Origin: an uncultured Clostridium sp.
GTDB lineage: Bacteria > Bacillota > Clostridia > TANB77 > CAG-508
Direction: 5' to 3'
NCBI GenBank assembly: GCA_930989765.1
Contig: CAKNNA010000002.1
Coordinates: 1-64,000 of the forward strand
Length of the DNA stretch: 64,000 bases
How positions within the stretch are numbered: position 1 is the stretch's first letter; each line of letters opens with the position of its first letter. Position numbers and translations under genes: made by a program. Positions 25,625 to 35,191 of the stretch are shown piece after piece. Below the pieces are notes generated by a model. It did no database searches and was not told the DNA's origin. It was given only the letters and a program-made list of their open reading frames with translations.

Positions 25625-27358
25625 CTAAAAATTATCAAAGCTTCTTTTTCTTTTTCTTCTAGTAATTTTGCTAATATTCTCTTTTGGTATATGTTCTACA
25701 TTTGTATTTTTTGTCCACTCAGGCTTATAATCATAAATAGAACTATCTTTTAACTTTTGAGCAAGAGGATGTTCAGTGTATCTTATTTTATCTAAAAGAA
25801 GTGGTTTATTACCTCTTAGAATCGCAAGTAATTTAGTTGTTGGTAGTCTTAAAATTTCATCTTTATTTAGTAAATTTCTTTGTAAAGTAGAGATATTTTT
25901 TTGACCAAATTCTCCAATTTCTCCTTCTAAAGAGTTCTCTTTTTTTATTGAAATGTTTTCAGCTGTTGAAACTCCTATTAAATCACAAAAAAACTGTGCC
26001 GTTAATATATCCGTTGTACCTAATCCTAAACTTAAATCACAGTTACCAATTATTTCATCAGATATTTTATTAGGATAGCGATTGTCGAGTTGACCGTTTA
26101 TTTTGGGTTATTGGTATTAAAGAAAGTCCGGCGACTTCTGACAGTACTAATCTTTTTATTAAAATCAGGTATTTGTCCGTATATTAGCAAACTCATCTAA
26201 AAAACAGAAAACATCTATATCACATTTTCCATTTGGTCTTGAATCTGCAAATCTAACTAACTTGATAAAAAGAAATGTATAAAATAAAGAGCTTAAAAAA
26301 TCGTAAGCTCCATTCATATCATCTGTTACAACATAGTAAATGCAAGGCTTTTTAGCAGGTAAAGTCAAATCAATATCACTAGCAGAAGTTAATCGTTGTA
26401 AATCTTCATTTTGAAATGTCTGCAATCTAGTTCCAAGACCAGTAATAACACTTGCTTTTATAGTATCACTACCACTTGCAAATATATTGTAACTCATTTT
26501 AGCAGGATGCTCATTCGGTAATCCTTTGAACATGGCATCTATTTCATTTATATCGCCACCTGCAATTTTTTTATAAATGTTTGTTAAATTATTTTGGTCA
26601 ACAAGTATTTGTAAAAAATAAAAAAGAAATGCTTTTAGTAAATTTTCTTCAGCTCTTGGCCAAAACTCATCTTTTCCACTTTTCTTTTGAGTATTCGATA
26701 TAATGACATTTGCACTTGTTTGAACATCATTTATATTTTCATTTTCAGCAAGTGGGTTCCATCTATCACTATGTCTCATATCTTTTAAGTTAAATACTTT
26801 TACTACATATCCTATATTTCTAAAATAACCTGAAGTAGTCCTATATATTTCTGCTTTTGGATCTGTTACGATGATAGATTTTAGATATTTAGATAGTTCC
26901 AATAGATTGGTTAATAGAAAAGCTGTTGTTTTCATACTGCCAGAACTTCCAAATACACATATATTTTTATTAAAGTAAGTATCTAATGGTAATTTTACAA
27001 TATTGCCTTCAAATCTTCCCAATATAATACCAGGAATATCATCTATTGTTAATACCTTTTTCATTTCTTCTAACTTCATCCAATCTGATGTACCATAAGT
27101 TCCATTTTCAGGTTTGAAAATAACGCCTTTATTTTCGTTTTTACCTTTTGAGACAACAAGTAATATGTCTAATATAATTAAAATAGAAATAAGGGCAATT
27201 GTGAATGAAATAATGGCATATAATTTGTTGCTAAGGAAAATATTTTCATTAAAGCATATATTTAAAATTTCAATATATTTTTTTACATTTGTAATAATAA
27301 CGATATTTAGTATAAAAAACAAAAATAAAAATATATAAAAATATACTTTTTTATTCAT
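25625..27358 (-). CDS. Type IV coupling protein (VirD4/TraG), interrupted by three in-frame CGGs
   Basis: A 576-residue coupling ATPase that would bring the DNA-relaxase complex to the secretion channel. Two N-terminal membrane helices, a Walker A variant (GSSGSMKT), VTDPKAEIY and Walker B FCFLDEFAN are visible. The 0-frame breaks at CGG 26177-26179; two more CGGs follow at 26128-26130 and 26094-26096. Shifting +1 at each gives LDEFANIGQIPDF, TVRSRGLSLIPITQ and QNKGQLDNRYP, which follow the family consensus, then an open frame to the stop at 25625. The ATG at 27358 overlaps the end of the upstream gene. Confidence 0.9.
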
Positions 27359-28268
27359 ATACAAATTTCTCTTTATCTATATAATTTTCCAAATCAACAA
27401 CAAAATAATTGCAATTCGGAAGTTCTTTAACTAACATTTCTTTTATTTCATAATTGCAAAAAATATCAGCATTTTTATTCTTGTTTTCTTTTAAGAAAGA
27501 TTTGATTCTATTTATTTTTTCAGTATCAAAAAAATAAAAGGTAGAAATATATCTGTTTTTATAGTCAGTGTATTCACAAAAACTATATTCTGATAAATAT
27601 ATATCATTCCTTTTATATTTTGCTTTTATAATATTATACCAATCAATATTATGCAAGTATTTTAATTTTTCTCTATTTTCTTCAGTATCTTTAACAATTA
27701 ATAACTGATTCATTCCAAATGTAAATTGATTTATTTTTATTCTATTCTCATCATTAGTTAAAATTATTATATTTTTATATGTTTTTTCTTTTTGTAAATC
27801 GTATATAAGCAATCTTAAATATTTGTCATTGTGTTCTTCTGTAAGGTGATATGTAAGGTATTCCATTCCATTTATCTCTAATACACCAATAAACTTTCTT
27901 GATGTAATTGTAAATTCTTCTTTATTTTTCATGGAAAATGAAGGTATAAATTTTACATTAGCACAGTTGTAATAAAAAGCTGCCATTTTACTAATATATA
28001 GTAGTCTAGGCAAGTATTTTACATTTCGATTTAATTTGTTATATTCAAATTTAAATAGTCCAGCAAATTCAATCCCTAATTCATCCAATACAAGATGATG
28101 TGATTTTGTTCTTTTCAAATATCTTTTAGCCACCAAATTACTAATTCTTTTTTTATAATATTTCTGTGTATTAAAAAAATATTTTGAATCTTTTACATCC
28201 AAATATTGATACTTTGATATAAATTCTAATAAAGAAATTTCTTCTGGTCCATTTGGAAAATTGCTCAA
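27351..28268 (-). CDS. Replic_Relax-like winged-helix protein (TTG start)
   Basis: 305 residues. The N-terminus (ISLLEFISKYQYLDVKDSKYFFNTQKYYKKRISNLVAKRYLKRT) is a winged helix like that of replication-relaxation proteins, which act with relaxases at oriT or replication origins. The C-terminal part (KNIIILTNDENRIKINQFTFGMNQLLIV) is the nuclease-like alpha/beta half of that family. AGGAGGTGA precedes TTG at 28268. It lies between the T4CP gene and an oriT-like region, a fitting place. Confidence 0.65.
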   Translation of the reverse strand: MSNFPNGPEEISLLEFISKYQYLDVKDSKYFFNTQKYYKKRISNLVAKRYLKRTKSHHLVLDELGIEFAGLFKFEYNKLNRNVKYLPRLLYISKMAAFYYNCANVKFIPSFSMKNKEEFTITSRKFIGVLEINGMEYLTYHLTEEHNDKYLRLLIYDLQKEKTYKNIIILTNDENRIKINQFTFGMNQLLIVKDTEENREKLKYLHNIDWYNIIKAKYKRNDIYLSEYSFCEYTDYKNRYISTFYFFDTEKINRIKSFLKENKNKNADIFCNYEIKEMLVKELPNCNYFVVDLENYIDKEKFVYE

Positions 28269-28325
28269 AAAAAATCACCTCCTAATAAAACATTTAATAA
28301 TTCTATGAGTTGAACTTGAAGGGAA

Positions 28326-28360
28326 GTGATGCGACAGCTTCGCTCTCACATCCTTACCAC
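28326..28360. other. Candidate origin of transfer (oriT)
   Basis: In a 200-base gene-free stretch markedly richer in GC than its surroundings, GTGATGCGA (28326-28334) faces TCGCTCTCAC (28340-28349) as an imperfect inverted repeat, followed at once by ATCCTTACC. P-type nick regions also consist of an inverted repeat followed by an ATCCTG-like sequence. The neighbours are T4CP and a Replic_Relax-like gene. This is inference; no relaxase was found to match. Confidence 0.35.
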
Positions 28361-28470
28361 CACCAAACCAAATAGGGATTACAATTTATGAAAGTATTGA
28401 TTTTAAAAGATTTTTTAATTTTTTTGATGTCGCAAAAAATCAAAAAATTTTTTTACCCAAAACCCTACTT

Positions 28471-29058
28471 TTAGAACTCTACTTTTTTCAAAAATTGCTC
28501 CATTTTTTTACCATCCAATACATAAATAATTGTGTGTGGAATTTCAGAAAATTCTCCTTTGGCACAATAAAACATTTTCGACATATTATCATCTTGTATA
28601 ACTCCACTTATTATTAAAGCATCTGCAATTGGTTTTACATATTTATTATCAATGTCCCAACCTTGTATGTTATCACATACTTTGATATATATAAAAACTT
28701 CATTAGAAAATAGTCCTTTATATTGCTTGGTTATTTCTGCAACATTAAGCAATATTCTCTTATAAGTGTGTGTCTTTAAATTCTTGAAACTTGGCAATGT
28801 TTCAGGTACATATATTTTCAACACATCATCTTTTAAATCCGTTTTGTAATTATCATCAACACTTTTAATTTTTTCATATTCAAATTCAACATTTTTATTA
28901 TATTCTTTTACCTCCGACAAGAGATTATATCTTGCCTTTTCAAAATTCAATAAAAAACTTTCAATTTGTAGGTCTGTTAAACTATTACTATTTAAAGTAT
29001 TTTCTATCTGTTTATTTAAAATCTTTAATTGTTTATTTATTCTTTCATTTATAATCAT
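28471..29058 (-). CDS. RusA-like Holliday-junction resolvase family protein
   Basis: 195 residues: a helical N-terminal extension, then a RusA-like domain with FIYIKVCDNIQGWDIDNKYVKPIADALIISGVIQDDNMSKM. The D-x-DN...K...DAL...DD arrangement is the RusA signature of Mg-binding aspartates. RusA proteins cut four-way junctions; here it may process recombination or replication intermediates of the ICE. The long N-terminus is unusual for the family. AAAGGAC precedes the ATG. Confidence 0.7.
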   Translation of the reverse strand: MIINERINKQLKILNKQIENTLNSNSLTDLQIESFLLNFEKARYNLLSEVKEYNKNVEFEYEKIKSVDDNYKTDLKDDVLKIYVPETLPSFKNLKTHTYKRILLNVAEITKQYKGLFSNEVFIYIKVCDNIQGWDIDNKYVKPIADALIISGVIQDDNMSKMFYCAKGEFSEIPHTIIYVLDGKKMEQFLKKVEF

Positions 29059-29114
29059 AAAAAAGTCCTTTCATTAGTAGTATTGAAGGGCAAAAAAATA
29101 AGGAAGCAAACACA

Positions 29115-29387
29115 TTATTCTTCAGATTCTAAAAATTCTTCATATGCTTCAAATATAGCATCCGTTAAATCTTTTCTAATTTTACGATTTAGTGGGTGGG
29201 CAGTATCTCTAAAATTTCTATCACCATTTAAAACTCTTCTTGAAGGCATAGAAATAAATTTTCTACCATCTTTTTCTATAAGTGTAATTCCTCTAATCAT
29301 AAATTGTTTGTCTAAAATAACATTAGCATAGGCCAATACTGGACCTCTTTGTTTTGCTTTATAAATTTTAACATTTGTAATTTCCAT
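29115..29387 (-). CDS. spoVG: SpoVG-family protein
   Basis: 90 residues with the full SpoVG pattern: MEITNVKIYKAKQRGPVLAYANVILDKQFMIRGITLIEKDGRKFISMPSRR, then LNRKIRKDLTDAIFEAYEEFL. SpoVG is a small site-specific DNA/RNA-binding protein that tunes gene expression in Gram-positives; ICE copies are common. AGGAGGATT precedes the ATG. Confidence 0.9.
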   Translation of the reverse strand: MEITNVKIYKAKQRGPVLAYANVILDKQFMIRGITLIEKDGRKFISMPSRRVLNGDRNFRDTAHPLNRKIRKDLTDAIFEAYEEFLESEE

Positions 29388-29448
29388 AATTTTAATCCTC
29401 CTATAAATTTATTTTGAAGGGCAATTTATAAGAAGTTACTAACTAAAT

Positions 29449-32031
29449 TTATTTACCCGTTCTAGGCAATGTCTTTGGCTTTTCTGGTTCAGGTATTCTA
29501 ATTATTGTATGGAACTCATCTTCATCATCTAATTTTACATCTAAATAATCAGCAGTAATATATGTATGATTTTCAATTATTTGATTATTTTGTAAATCGT
29601 CATTTGCTGTAACTATTATTTTTGTACCTTCATTTTTGAATCCTTTTTCAACTGGATTTTCAAATACAAATCTAACTTCTGTTACATATTCGTTTTCAGC
29701 TAATTCTAATGTATTGCTATCTAATAGTATTTCAGAACTTTCATTTGTATTGCATGTTTTAATTGTTTTCCAATTTGAATTGTTATTTGTTATATATTGT
29801 ACTTTATATGTATTGTCTTTGTTAAATGTACCTGTTGTAATACTTTTTGCTCTAACTTCTGATGGAAGAATATCTCCCCAAATAAAATTAGTTACAGTAT
29901 CATTTGATTTATTTTGAATATCAAAATTATATGTAATATCTTTTCCTGGCTCAGTTTCTACAGTTCCAGTCTTTTCAACATCTACAATTAAATTTACAAC
30001 ATCATTTTCAATATCTAATACAACAGTTTGTCCTTTTTGTGTAATTTCAAAATCAAATCTATTATTTTCTGGGAATATATAATAATCATTTTTTGAGGTT
30101 TCAACTGCATACCATTTTCCAATAGGTAAATATTTTAATTCTCCATAACCATTTTGAATATTTATTGTTCCAAACTTTTCATCTGTTTCAGCATTAAATA
30201 TGTCAAATGTTATGTTTGAAAGTTTATCTCCAGCTTTATCTCCTGTATATTGATTATCTTCAGCAGCTGTTTTATTTATTTCTACTTTGTTTTCATAAAC
30301 TGTTGTAGGTGTACAGTCTTTATCTTCAACAGTAACTCCGATATATGTACCACCAACTACTACACAATTTTTGAAAGTAGAATTTACTTCTAGTCCTTCA
30401 ATTACTTTAGCTGCAACTGTTATGTCTTTTGTGCTTTTAAAGTTAGATTTAACACTGTCAAAAACAAGTGCAAATTTAGTTATATATTCATCTTCATCAA
30501 GTTTCTCTTTTGTAAAATCTATTGTATTATCTTTTGTTGTACTTAAATTAGTTGCTATTGTTTTTGTATTTTCTTTATTTGTTGTATATGTTACTTTGTA
30601 TTTTAAATCTTCGTTATATGTTCCTGTTGTAATACTTTGTAAACGAACTTCACTAGGTAAACTATCTTCAATTCTAAAGTCTTCAAGTCTTACAGAAGAT
30701 GCATTATGAACATTTGAAATTTGATAATTTATAACTTCATTTCCTTGTCCTTGAGTGTCTCCATCTTTTTCAACTTCTGTTTCTAATGTTACATTATCAT
30801 TTTCTATTTTAATTATTACTTTTTGTCCATCATAAGTAAGTTCAAATTCATATTCTGCTCCTTCTTTACCTATTTGATAGTAGTCAGAAGCTTTGAGTTC
30901 AGTCAATCTATATTTTCCAAGTTTTAATTCTGCTATAACTTTTCCTAATTCATTTGTATAGAATTGTTTTTTATAAGTTTCAACTCCATCAATTCTTTCA
31001 ATTTCAATAAGTGTATTTTCAAGTCCACTTCCTGCTGGTAATCCACTATATTCATTGTCGTTTTTAGAAACTTTATCTACTTCTATTTCTCCTGTTGGCT
31101 CTGTATATATCATTTTTGCATTTGTAGTTGTAAATACAAATGGATCTGATACAGTTGCATAGTCTTGCCATTCAGGATTTGGAGATTTACAATAAAAAAC
31201 AGGGAAAGTTTCTACATTTCCTGTTGCTGTAATATCTATTGAAACATCTTTTGTTATATTTTTTCTAGGTACAATGACCTTAAATTGTTCACCTTTTGCG
31301 AACTCACTTTTCTCATTATTGTTCATATCTGTTAATTTACTTCCTGCAGGTGCTTGCTCTCCATTCATATATATACGAATATCTTTTGAATTTATTGGAG
31401 AATCTACTTTAAATATTTGTGAAATATATGTGCTATCTTTATCATCAACACTTGCGTTTTTAATAGTACTAATATTTAATACAGGATCAATTCTTGTTTC
31501 TGTACCATTTCTACCATAATCAACTAATTCCTTAATTTTAGCAACAATTCGATTACCAATTTCATCTGCTCCTTGATAATTATTTACATCTCCGCCATCT
31601 AGCACACGATATACTGCTTGTTTTGTTGCAAAGAATGCATCTTTTGGATCATCAAATCCTAAATTGCCACCATAAGGATATCCTTTTAATAAAACTCTAT
31701 AAACTGCTGGGTTGCTCATTGCTTCTTCTATAGTTACATCATAAGATAGTGTATCATCTACACCAGGTTTATCTTTATTAAGACAATATGCAGGACGGAA
31801 AACACCATTGTCATAATATCCTACATAATGAGTAATAATATAAGAATAAACACCATTTCCAAAATTATATTTTACATGCCTTGCACATTCTCCTAATTCT
31901 ACTATTTCTACTTTATCTCCAATGTTTGCAGCCTGTACCTGTGAAAATATTGGAAATATAGTTGTACATAACATGGTGATTAAAGAGAATATACAAAAAA
32001 CTTTTTTTAATAGTTTATTTTTCATAAACAA
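29449..32031 (-). CDS. Thioester-domain surface adhesin with LPRTG end
   Basis: 860 residues: signal peptide (cleavage near VQAAN), a TQXA/thioester domain with Cys in RPAYCLN and Gln in FFATKQAVYRVLDGG able to form an internal Cys-Gln thioester, then two SpaA-like beta-domain repeats (VDKVSKNDNEYSG and NKTAAEDNQYTG), each followed by an Ig-like segment (IEDSLPSEVRLQSITTGTYN and GDILPSEVRAKSITTGTFN). It ends KPKTLPRTGK. A sorting motif is present, but the usual hydrophobic helix and basic tail after it are missing. It could mediate mating-pair contact. A sortase gene lies two genes upstream. Confidence 0.85.
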   Translation of the reverse strand: MFMKNKLLKKVFCIFSLITMLCTTIFPIFSQVQAANIGDKVEIVELGECARHVKYNFGNGVYSYIITHYVGYYDNGVFRPAYCLNKDKPGVDDTLSYDVTIEEAMSNPAVYRVLLKGYPYGGNLGFDDPKDAFFATKQAVYRVLDGGDVNNYQGADEIGNRIVAKIKELVDYGRNGTETRIDPVLNISTIKNASVDDKDSTYISQIFKVDSPINSKDIRIYMNGEQAPAGSKLTDMNNNEKSEFAKGEQFKVIVPRKNITKDVSIDITATGNVETFPVFYCKSPNPEWQDYATVSDPFVFTTTNAKMIYTEPTGEIEVDKVSKNDNEYSGLPAGSGLENTLIEIERIDGVETYKKQFYTNELGKVIAELKLGKYRLTELKASDYYQIGKEGAEYEFELTYDGQKVIIKIENDNVTLETEVEKDGDTQGQGNEVINYQISNVHNASSVRLEDFRIEDSLPSEVRLQSITTGTYNEDLKYKVTYTTNKENTKTIATNLSTTKDNTIDFTKEKLDEDEYITKFALVFDSVKSNFKSTKDITVAAKVIEGLEVNSTFKNCVVVGGTYIGVTVEDKDCTPTTVYENKVEINKTAAEDNQYTGDKAGDKLSNITFDIFNAETDEKFGTINIQNGYGELKYLPIGKWYAVETSKNDYYIFPENNRFDFEITQKGQTVVLDIENDVVNLIVDVEKTGTVETEPGKDITYNFDIQNKSNDTVTNFIWGDILPSEVRAKSITTGTFNKDNTYKVQYITNNNSNWKTIKTCNTNESSEILLDSNTLELAENEYVTEVRFVFENPVEKGFKNEGTKIIVTANDDLQNNQIIENHTYITADYLDVKLDDEDEFHTIIRIPEPEKPKTLPRTGK

Positions 32032-32099
32032 TACCTTCTTTCCTTTTAAATTTTAATACAAAAAAATAGGCTCTTTAAAACCTATTTTTATAATTATAT

Positions 32100-32834
32100 T
32101 TAATTTCCAGCCCAGTCTATGTAATACTTAAATTTTTCTTGATTACCTTCAACAAATTTTTCTACATAATAATAAATCGTTCCAAAACTTACTTTGCCAA
32201 CAGCAATTTTAATCTCCTCTGTTCTATATGGGTAAAAAACCTGGCCTCTTTTTTCGTAGACATATTTGAGATTTGGTTTTATCTTCATAATATCGTTTAG
32301 ATAACTTTCTATCTCATCATCATATTCTTCCTGTGTTATTCTATCTATAGTTTGTGTAGGTTTTTTACTATCAGTATTTGTAGAAGTAGTTGGTGGATTA
32401 CTTGCTGGTGGGGTGGTAGGTTTACTTTCATTACTATTTCCATTTGCTGTAGGTGTTGTGTAACTGGTATTTTCTTTTGTATCTGTACTTTTATTTTCTT
32501 CTGTTTTTCCTTTTTCAGATTGTATCTTATCATTTTTATTTTGGTTGTTTTTTTCTGTATTTTCTTTAGTTTCCATATTGTTTCTCAATGTTTCTGATTT
32601 TTCATCTATTGTGTTTTCTTGAATAACATTTTCCACCTGATTATATGGAATCTCATTTTCTTCAGGCTTAATTTCAGCAATAGTATTAGTTTCCTTTATA
32701 TTGTTTTGTTCCATTACATCAGAAAGTGTTTCTATATCAGAAATTTTTTTCTTATTTCCAATATAGCTTATTAATAATAATACACTTATTACTAAAACTA
32801 ATAATCCAATAATAATAAATATTTTTTTCTTCAT
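32100..32834 (-). CDS. Membrane-anchored protein with disordered Ser/Thr/Pro linker
   Basis: 244 residues: an N-terminal membrane helix (IFIIIGLLVLVISVLLLISYIG), a long low-complexity linker rich in E, N, T and P (about residues 45-165), and a C-terminal domain of some 75 residues (EEYDDEIESYLNDIMKIKPNLKYVYEKRGQVFYPYRTEEIKIAV...YIDWAGN). Probably exported past the wall as part of the mating machinery. Function unknown. AGAGGTGATG precedes the ATG. Confidence 0.65.
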   Translation of the reverse strand: MKKKIFIIIGLLVLVISVLLLISYIGNKKKISDIETLSDVMEQNNIKETNTIAEIKPEENEIPYNQVENVIQENTIDEKSETLRNNMETKENTEKNNQNKNDKIQSEKGKTEENKSTDTKENTSYTTPTANGNSNESKPTTPPASNPPTTSTNTDSKKPTQTIDRITQEEYDDEIESYLNDIMKIKPNLKYVYEKRGQVFYPYRTEEIKIAVGKVSFGTIYYYVEKFVEGNQEKFKYYIDWAGN

Positions 32835-32900
32835 AAAACATCACCTCTTTTTTAGGGTAACATTTTTTTGTACAAAAAGGAATGTTGAAGAGAAAAAATT

Positions 32901-33524
32901 TTAAAGTACCTCTAACGCTTGAACACAAAGCCTTTGAGTTGGTTGATTTCTTACACAAGTTATAATTGTTATTCTATTATCTTCTGTTTTTTCCAACATA
33001 GACCAATCTGTTTCTTCTATTTGTTTAATTGTTGTTATTGTATATTCTTTATTTCCAAGACAAGAAGAATATTTTATGATATCTCCTTCTTTGACATTTT
33101 TCAAATTAGCTAAAAATCTAGAAGTGTTATGTCCCGCTAAACAAACATTACCTTGCAAAATATTGCTATGTTCGAAAAGACCAATTCCTTGTGCTAATGA
33201 TTCCTGAGTTGTCCCTTCTATTACAATATCTTTAAAATTAATAGATGGTATTTCTAATGTTGCAATAGCATTAAGTGTTTTTGTACTATCTGATTCTGAT
33301 TCGACAGGAGTTCCTGCTATTTTTTGATAGTTTTCAGTTGTATATTCTGTAACAATATCTTGTCTATTGTCATTATTATATATGTTATAAATATTATTTA
33401 TATTGTCTTGTATATGCTTATGTTGTATGTATTTATATGCACAAAATATACCTGTAAACAATACAATTAGACATAATAGAATAATAAGTGAAATCTTTAT
33501 AATTTTTTTTGTCTTGTCTTTCAA
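32901..33524 (-). CDS. Class D-like sortase
   Basis: 207 residues from a TTG start at 33524 that follows AAAGGAGGA at the right distance. After one membrane anchor comes the sortase barrel: LEIPSINFKDIVIEGTTQESLAQGIGLFEHS, catalytic His in CLAGHNTS, Cys in ITIITCV and Arg in PTQRLCVQALEVL. It would attach LPxTG proteins such as the adjacent LPRTG adhesin to the wall. Confidence 0.9.
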   Translation of the reverse strand: MKDKTKKIIKISLIILLCLIVLFTGIFCAYKYIQHKHIQDNINNIYNIYNNDNRQDIVTEYTTENYQKIAGTPVESESDSTKTLNAIATLEIPSINFKDIVIEGTTQESLAQGIGLFEHSNILQGNVCLAGHNTSRFLANLKNVKEGDIIKYSSCLGNKEYTITTIKQIEETDWSMLEKTEDNRITIITCVRNQPTQRLCVQALEVL

Positions 33525-33583
33525 AAAAATTTCCTCCTTTCTTTTAAATTTAAAATAAATCCTCCTTTCCAAAATAAAAAGAC

Positions 33584-33958
33584 TTAGATATTTTCTAGTC
33601 TTATCATCTCTTTTATATATTTTGAAACTTTGGAAAATGGATTAGGATTTGTAATTCTATTACAAACATCCTCCAAGTCAAAAGGATCAAAAATTATGTC
33701 ATAAATACCAAGCATAAGTGCATCTTTTAATTCCTTTACTTTTTCATTTTCCAAAATAAGAATAACTTGTATATTTTTTTCTCGGACTTTAAACATAAAG
33801 TCTTTGAAATTATATTTATTAGGTTGAATTGTAGCAATTAGAGTAGTTGCATCTTTTTCTTCCAATACATAGTCTGGATAATATACAATTCTACTATCAT
33901 CTATTTTTTTACTTAAATCTCTATCTAATTGCTCATTATCTGTAAAAATTAATACCAT
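33584..33958 (-). CDS. Receiver-like hypothetical protein
   Basis: 124 residues with a CheY-like alternation: MVLIFTDNEQLDRDLSKKI, TTLIATIQPNKYNFKDFMFKVREKNIQVILILENE, ALMLGIYDIIFDPFDLEDVCNRI. The phospho-acceptor site is not clear, so it may be a pseudo-receiver. It lies in the secretion operon between the M23 hydrolase and the sortase. Role unknown. Confidence 0.6.
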   Translation of the reverse strand: MVLIFTDNEQLDRDLSKKIDDSRIVYYPDYVLEEKDATTLIATIQPNKYNFKDFMFKVREKNIQVILILENEKVKELKDALMLGIYDIIFDPFDLEDVCNRITNPNPFSKVSKYIKEMIRLENI

Positions 33959-33976
33959 TTTTTTAGTTTCCTCCTT

Positions 33977-35191
33977 TTATTCAAAATAGTCTTCAGGATT
34001 TGCAAAATTTCCATTGATACGAACTTCAAAATGTGCATGAGGTCCTGTCGAATATCCAGTACTTCCAACTTTAAGAATTGGCTCTCCTTGTTTTACAACT
34101 TGATTTGTCTTGACAAGTATTTCCGAACCATGTGCATATAAAGTAACTATGCCATTACCGGTGATCTATCATTACCATATTGCCATAAGCATTATTATAA
34201 ACGGCTTTAATTACTGTTCCATCTGCCATAGCAACAAAATTTGCACCTACTGGCGCACCAACATCTGTACCACTATGCAATTTATATACACCGAGTTATA
34301 GGATGTGTTCTCATACCAAAATGAGAGGTAATATTTGTATATCCAGGTATTGGCCATGTAAACATACCAGTTGGAACTAGACCTGAGCCATCACTAATGA
34401 TAATTGAATTAGATGAATTTCCTTGTAGCCAAGCTGTACTTTCTTCACCTTCATAATAACCATTAGCTGCTTGAATAATTACTTGAATATCAGTATCAAG
34501 GTCATCTTCTCTTATCCTTAATTTATTCTTTAAGTATGTTCTTAATCTTTCGTATTTTTCCCCAATTAATTCTTCATTTGTAAATACTTTTCCTGTTGTT
34601 TTAGTATCTCCATTTTCTATTGTTTTGGATTCGTAATTATATTTATAATGTCCGTATTATTGAATCACTTTCTACAAGTATATAATGTGTTTCTTCTCTT
34701 TTAGTAGTAGTTTCTTTTCCATCCTTGTCTTTAGTAGTAGTTTCTATTATTACAGTATCTTTTTCATATTTAAAAGTACTTTCAAAATTACTTGCTACTT
34801 GGTTTAACAAATCTTTGTTAATATCCTTATTATCTGTCATATTATGAAATGCCATTATTGCGTAAAGATGAGACCATTCTATTAACTTATCATTTTCTCT
34901 GTTATCCACATCTAGTAAGTTATTTGTGGATTCAGTTCCAATATAATTATGGCAAGTGTTTAAATATTCTGATTTTTCTATACATAAATTTCTAATTTCT
35001 GCTTGCTCTGGTGGTAGGTCAGAACTATCTGTTTGAACTTCTTGTACAAAGATTGCATCTATAATCGTACAAATTGCAAAAAACAAAAGACCAATAATAA
35101 GTATAAAAGGTAGAAAAGGCTTAATAACTTTAAAAGCGACTTTTTTTATTTTATTTTTCGCTTTATTTTTAACTTTGTTCTTTATGCTCAT
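33977..35191 (-). CDS. Membrane-anchored M23 peptidoglycan hydrolase of T4SS, three in-frame CGGs
   Basis: 404 residues after +1 shifts at CGG 34652-34654, 34291-34293 and 34158-34160. A basic N-terminus and membrane helix ([21 protein letters not shown]) precede a helical region and a C-terminal M23/LytM domain: [45 protein letters not shown], holding the zinc ligands H-x3-D and HxH. The domain exists only in the shifted frames; the restored Gly in HPITG and DHGNG is standard for M23. It would open the wall for the conjugation channel. The start overlaps the virB6-like stop. Confidence 0.85.

Noticed and set aside
28268..28470. tRNA-like reading of the GC-richer spacer (GTTCAAC)
   Set aside because: The supposed T loop lacks a complementary 5-bp stem; an oriT-like inverted repeat explains the region better.
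34110..34301. Rightward frame over the M23 gene
   Set aside because: Shadow frame with no ribosome-binding site, within the reconstructed leftward peptidase domain.
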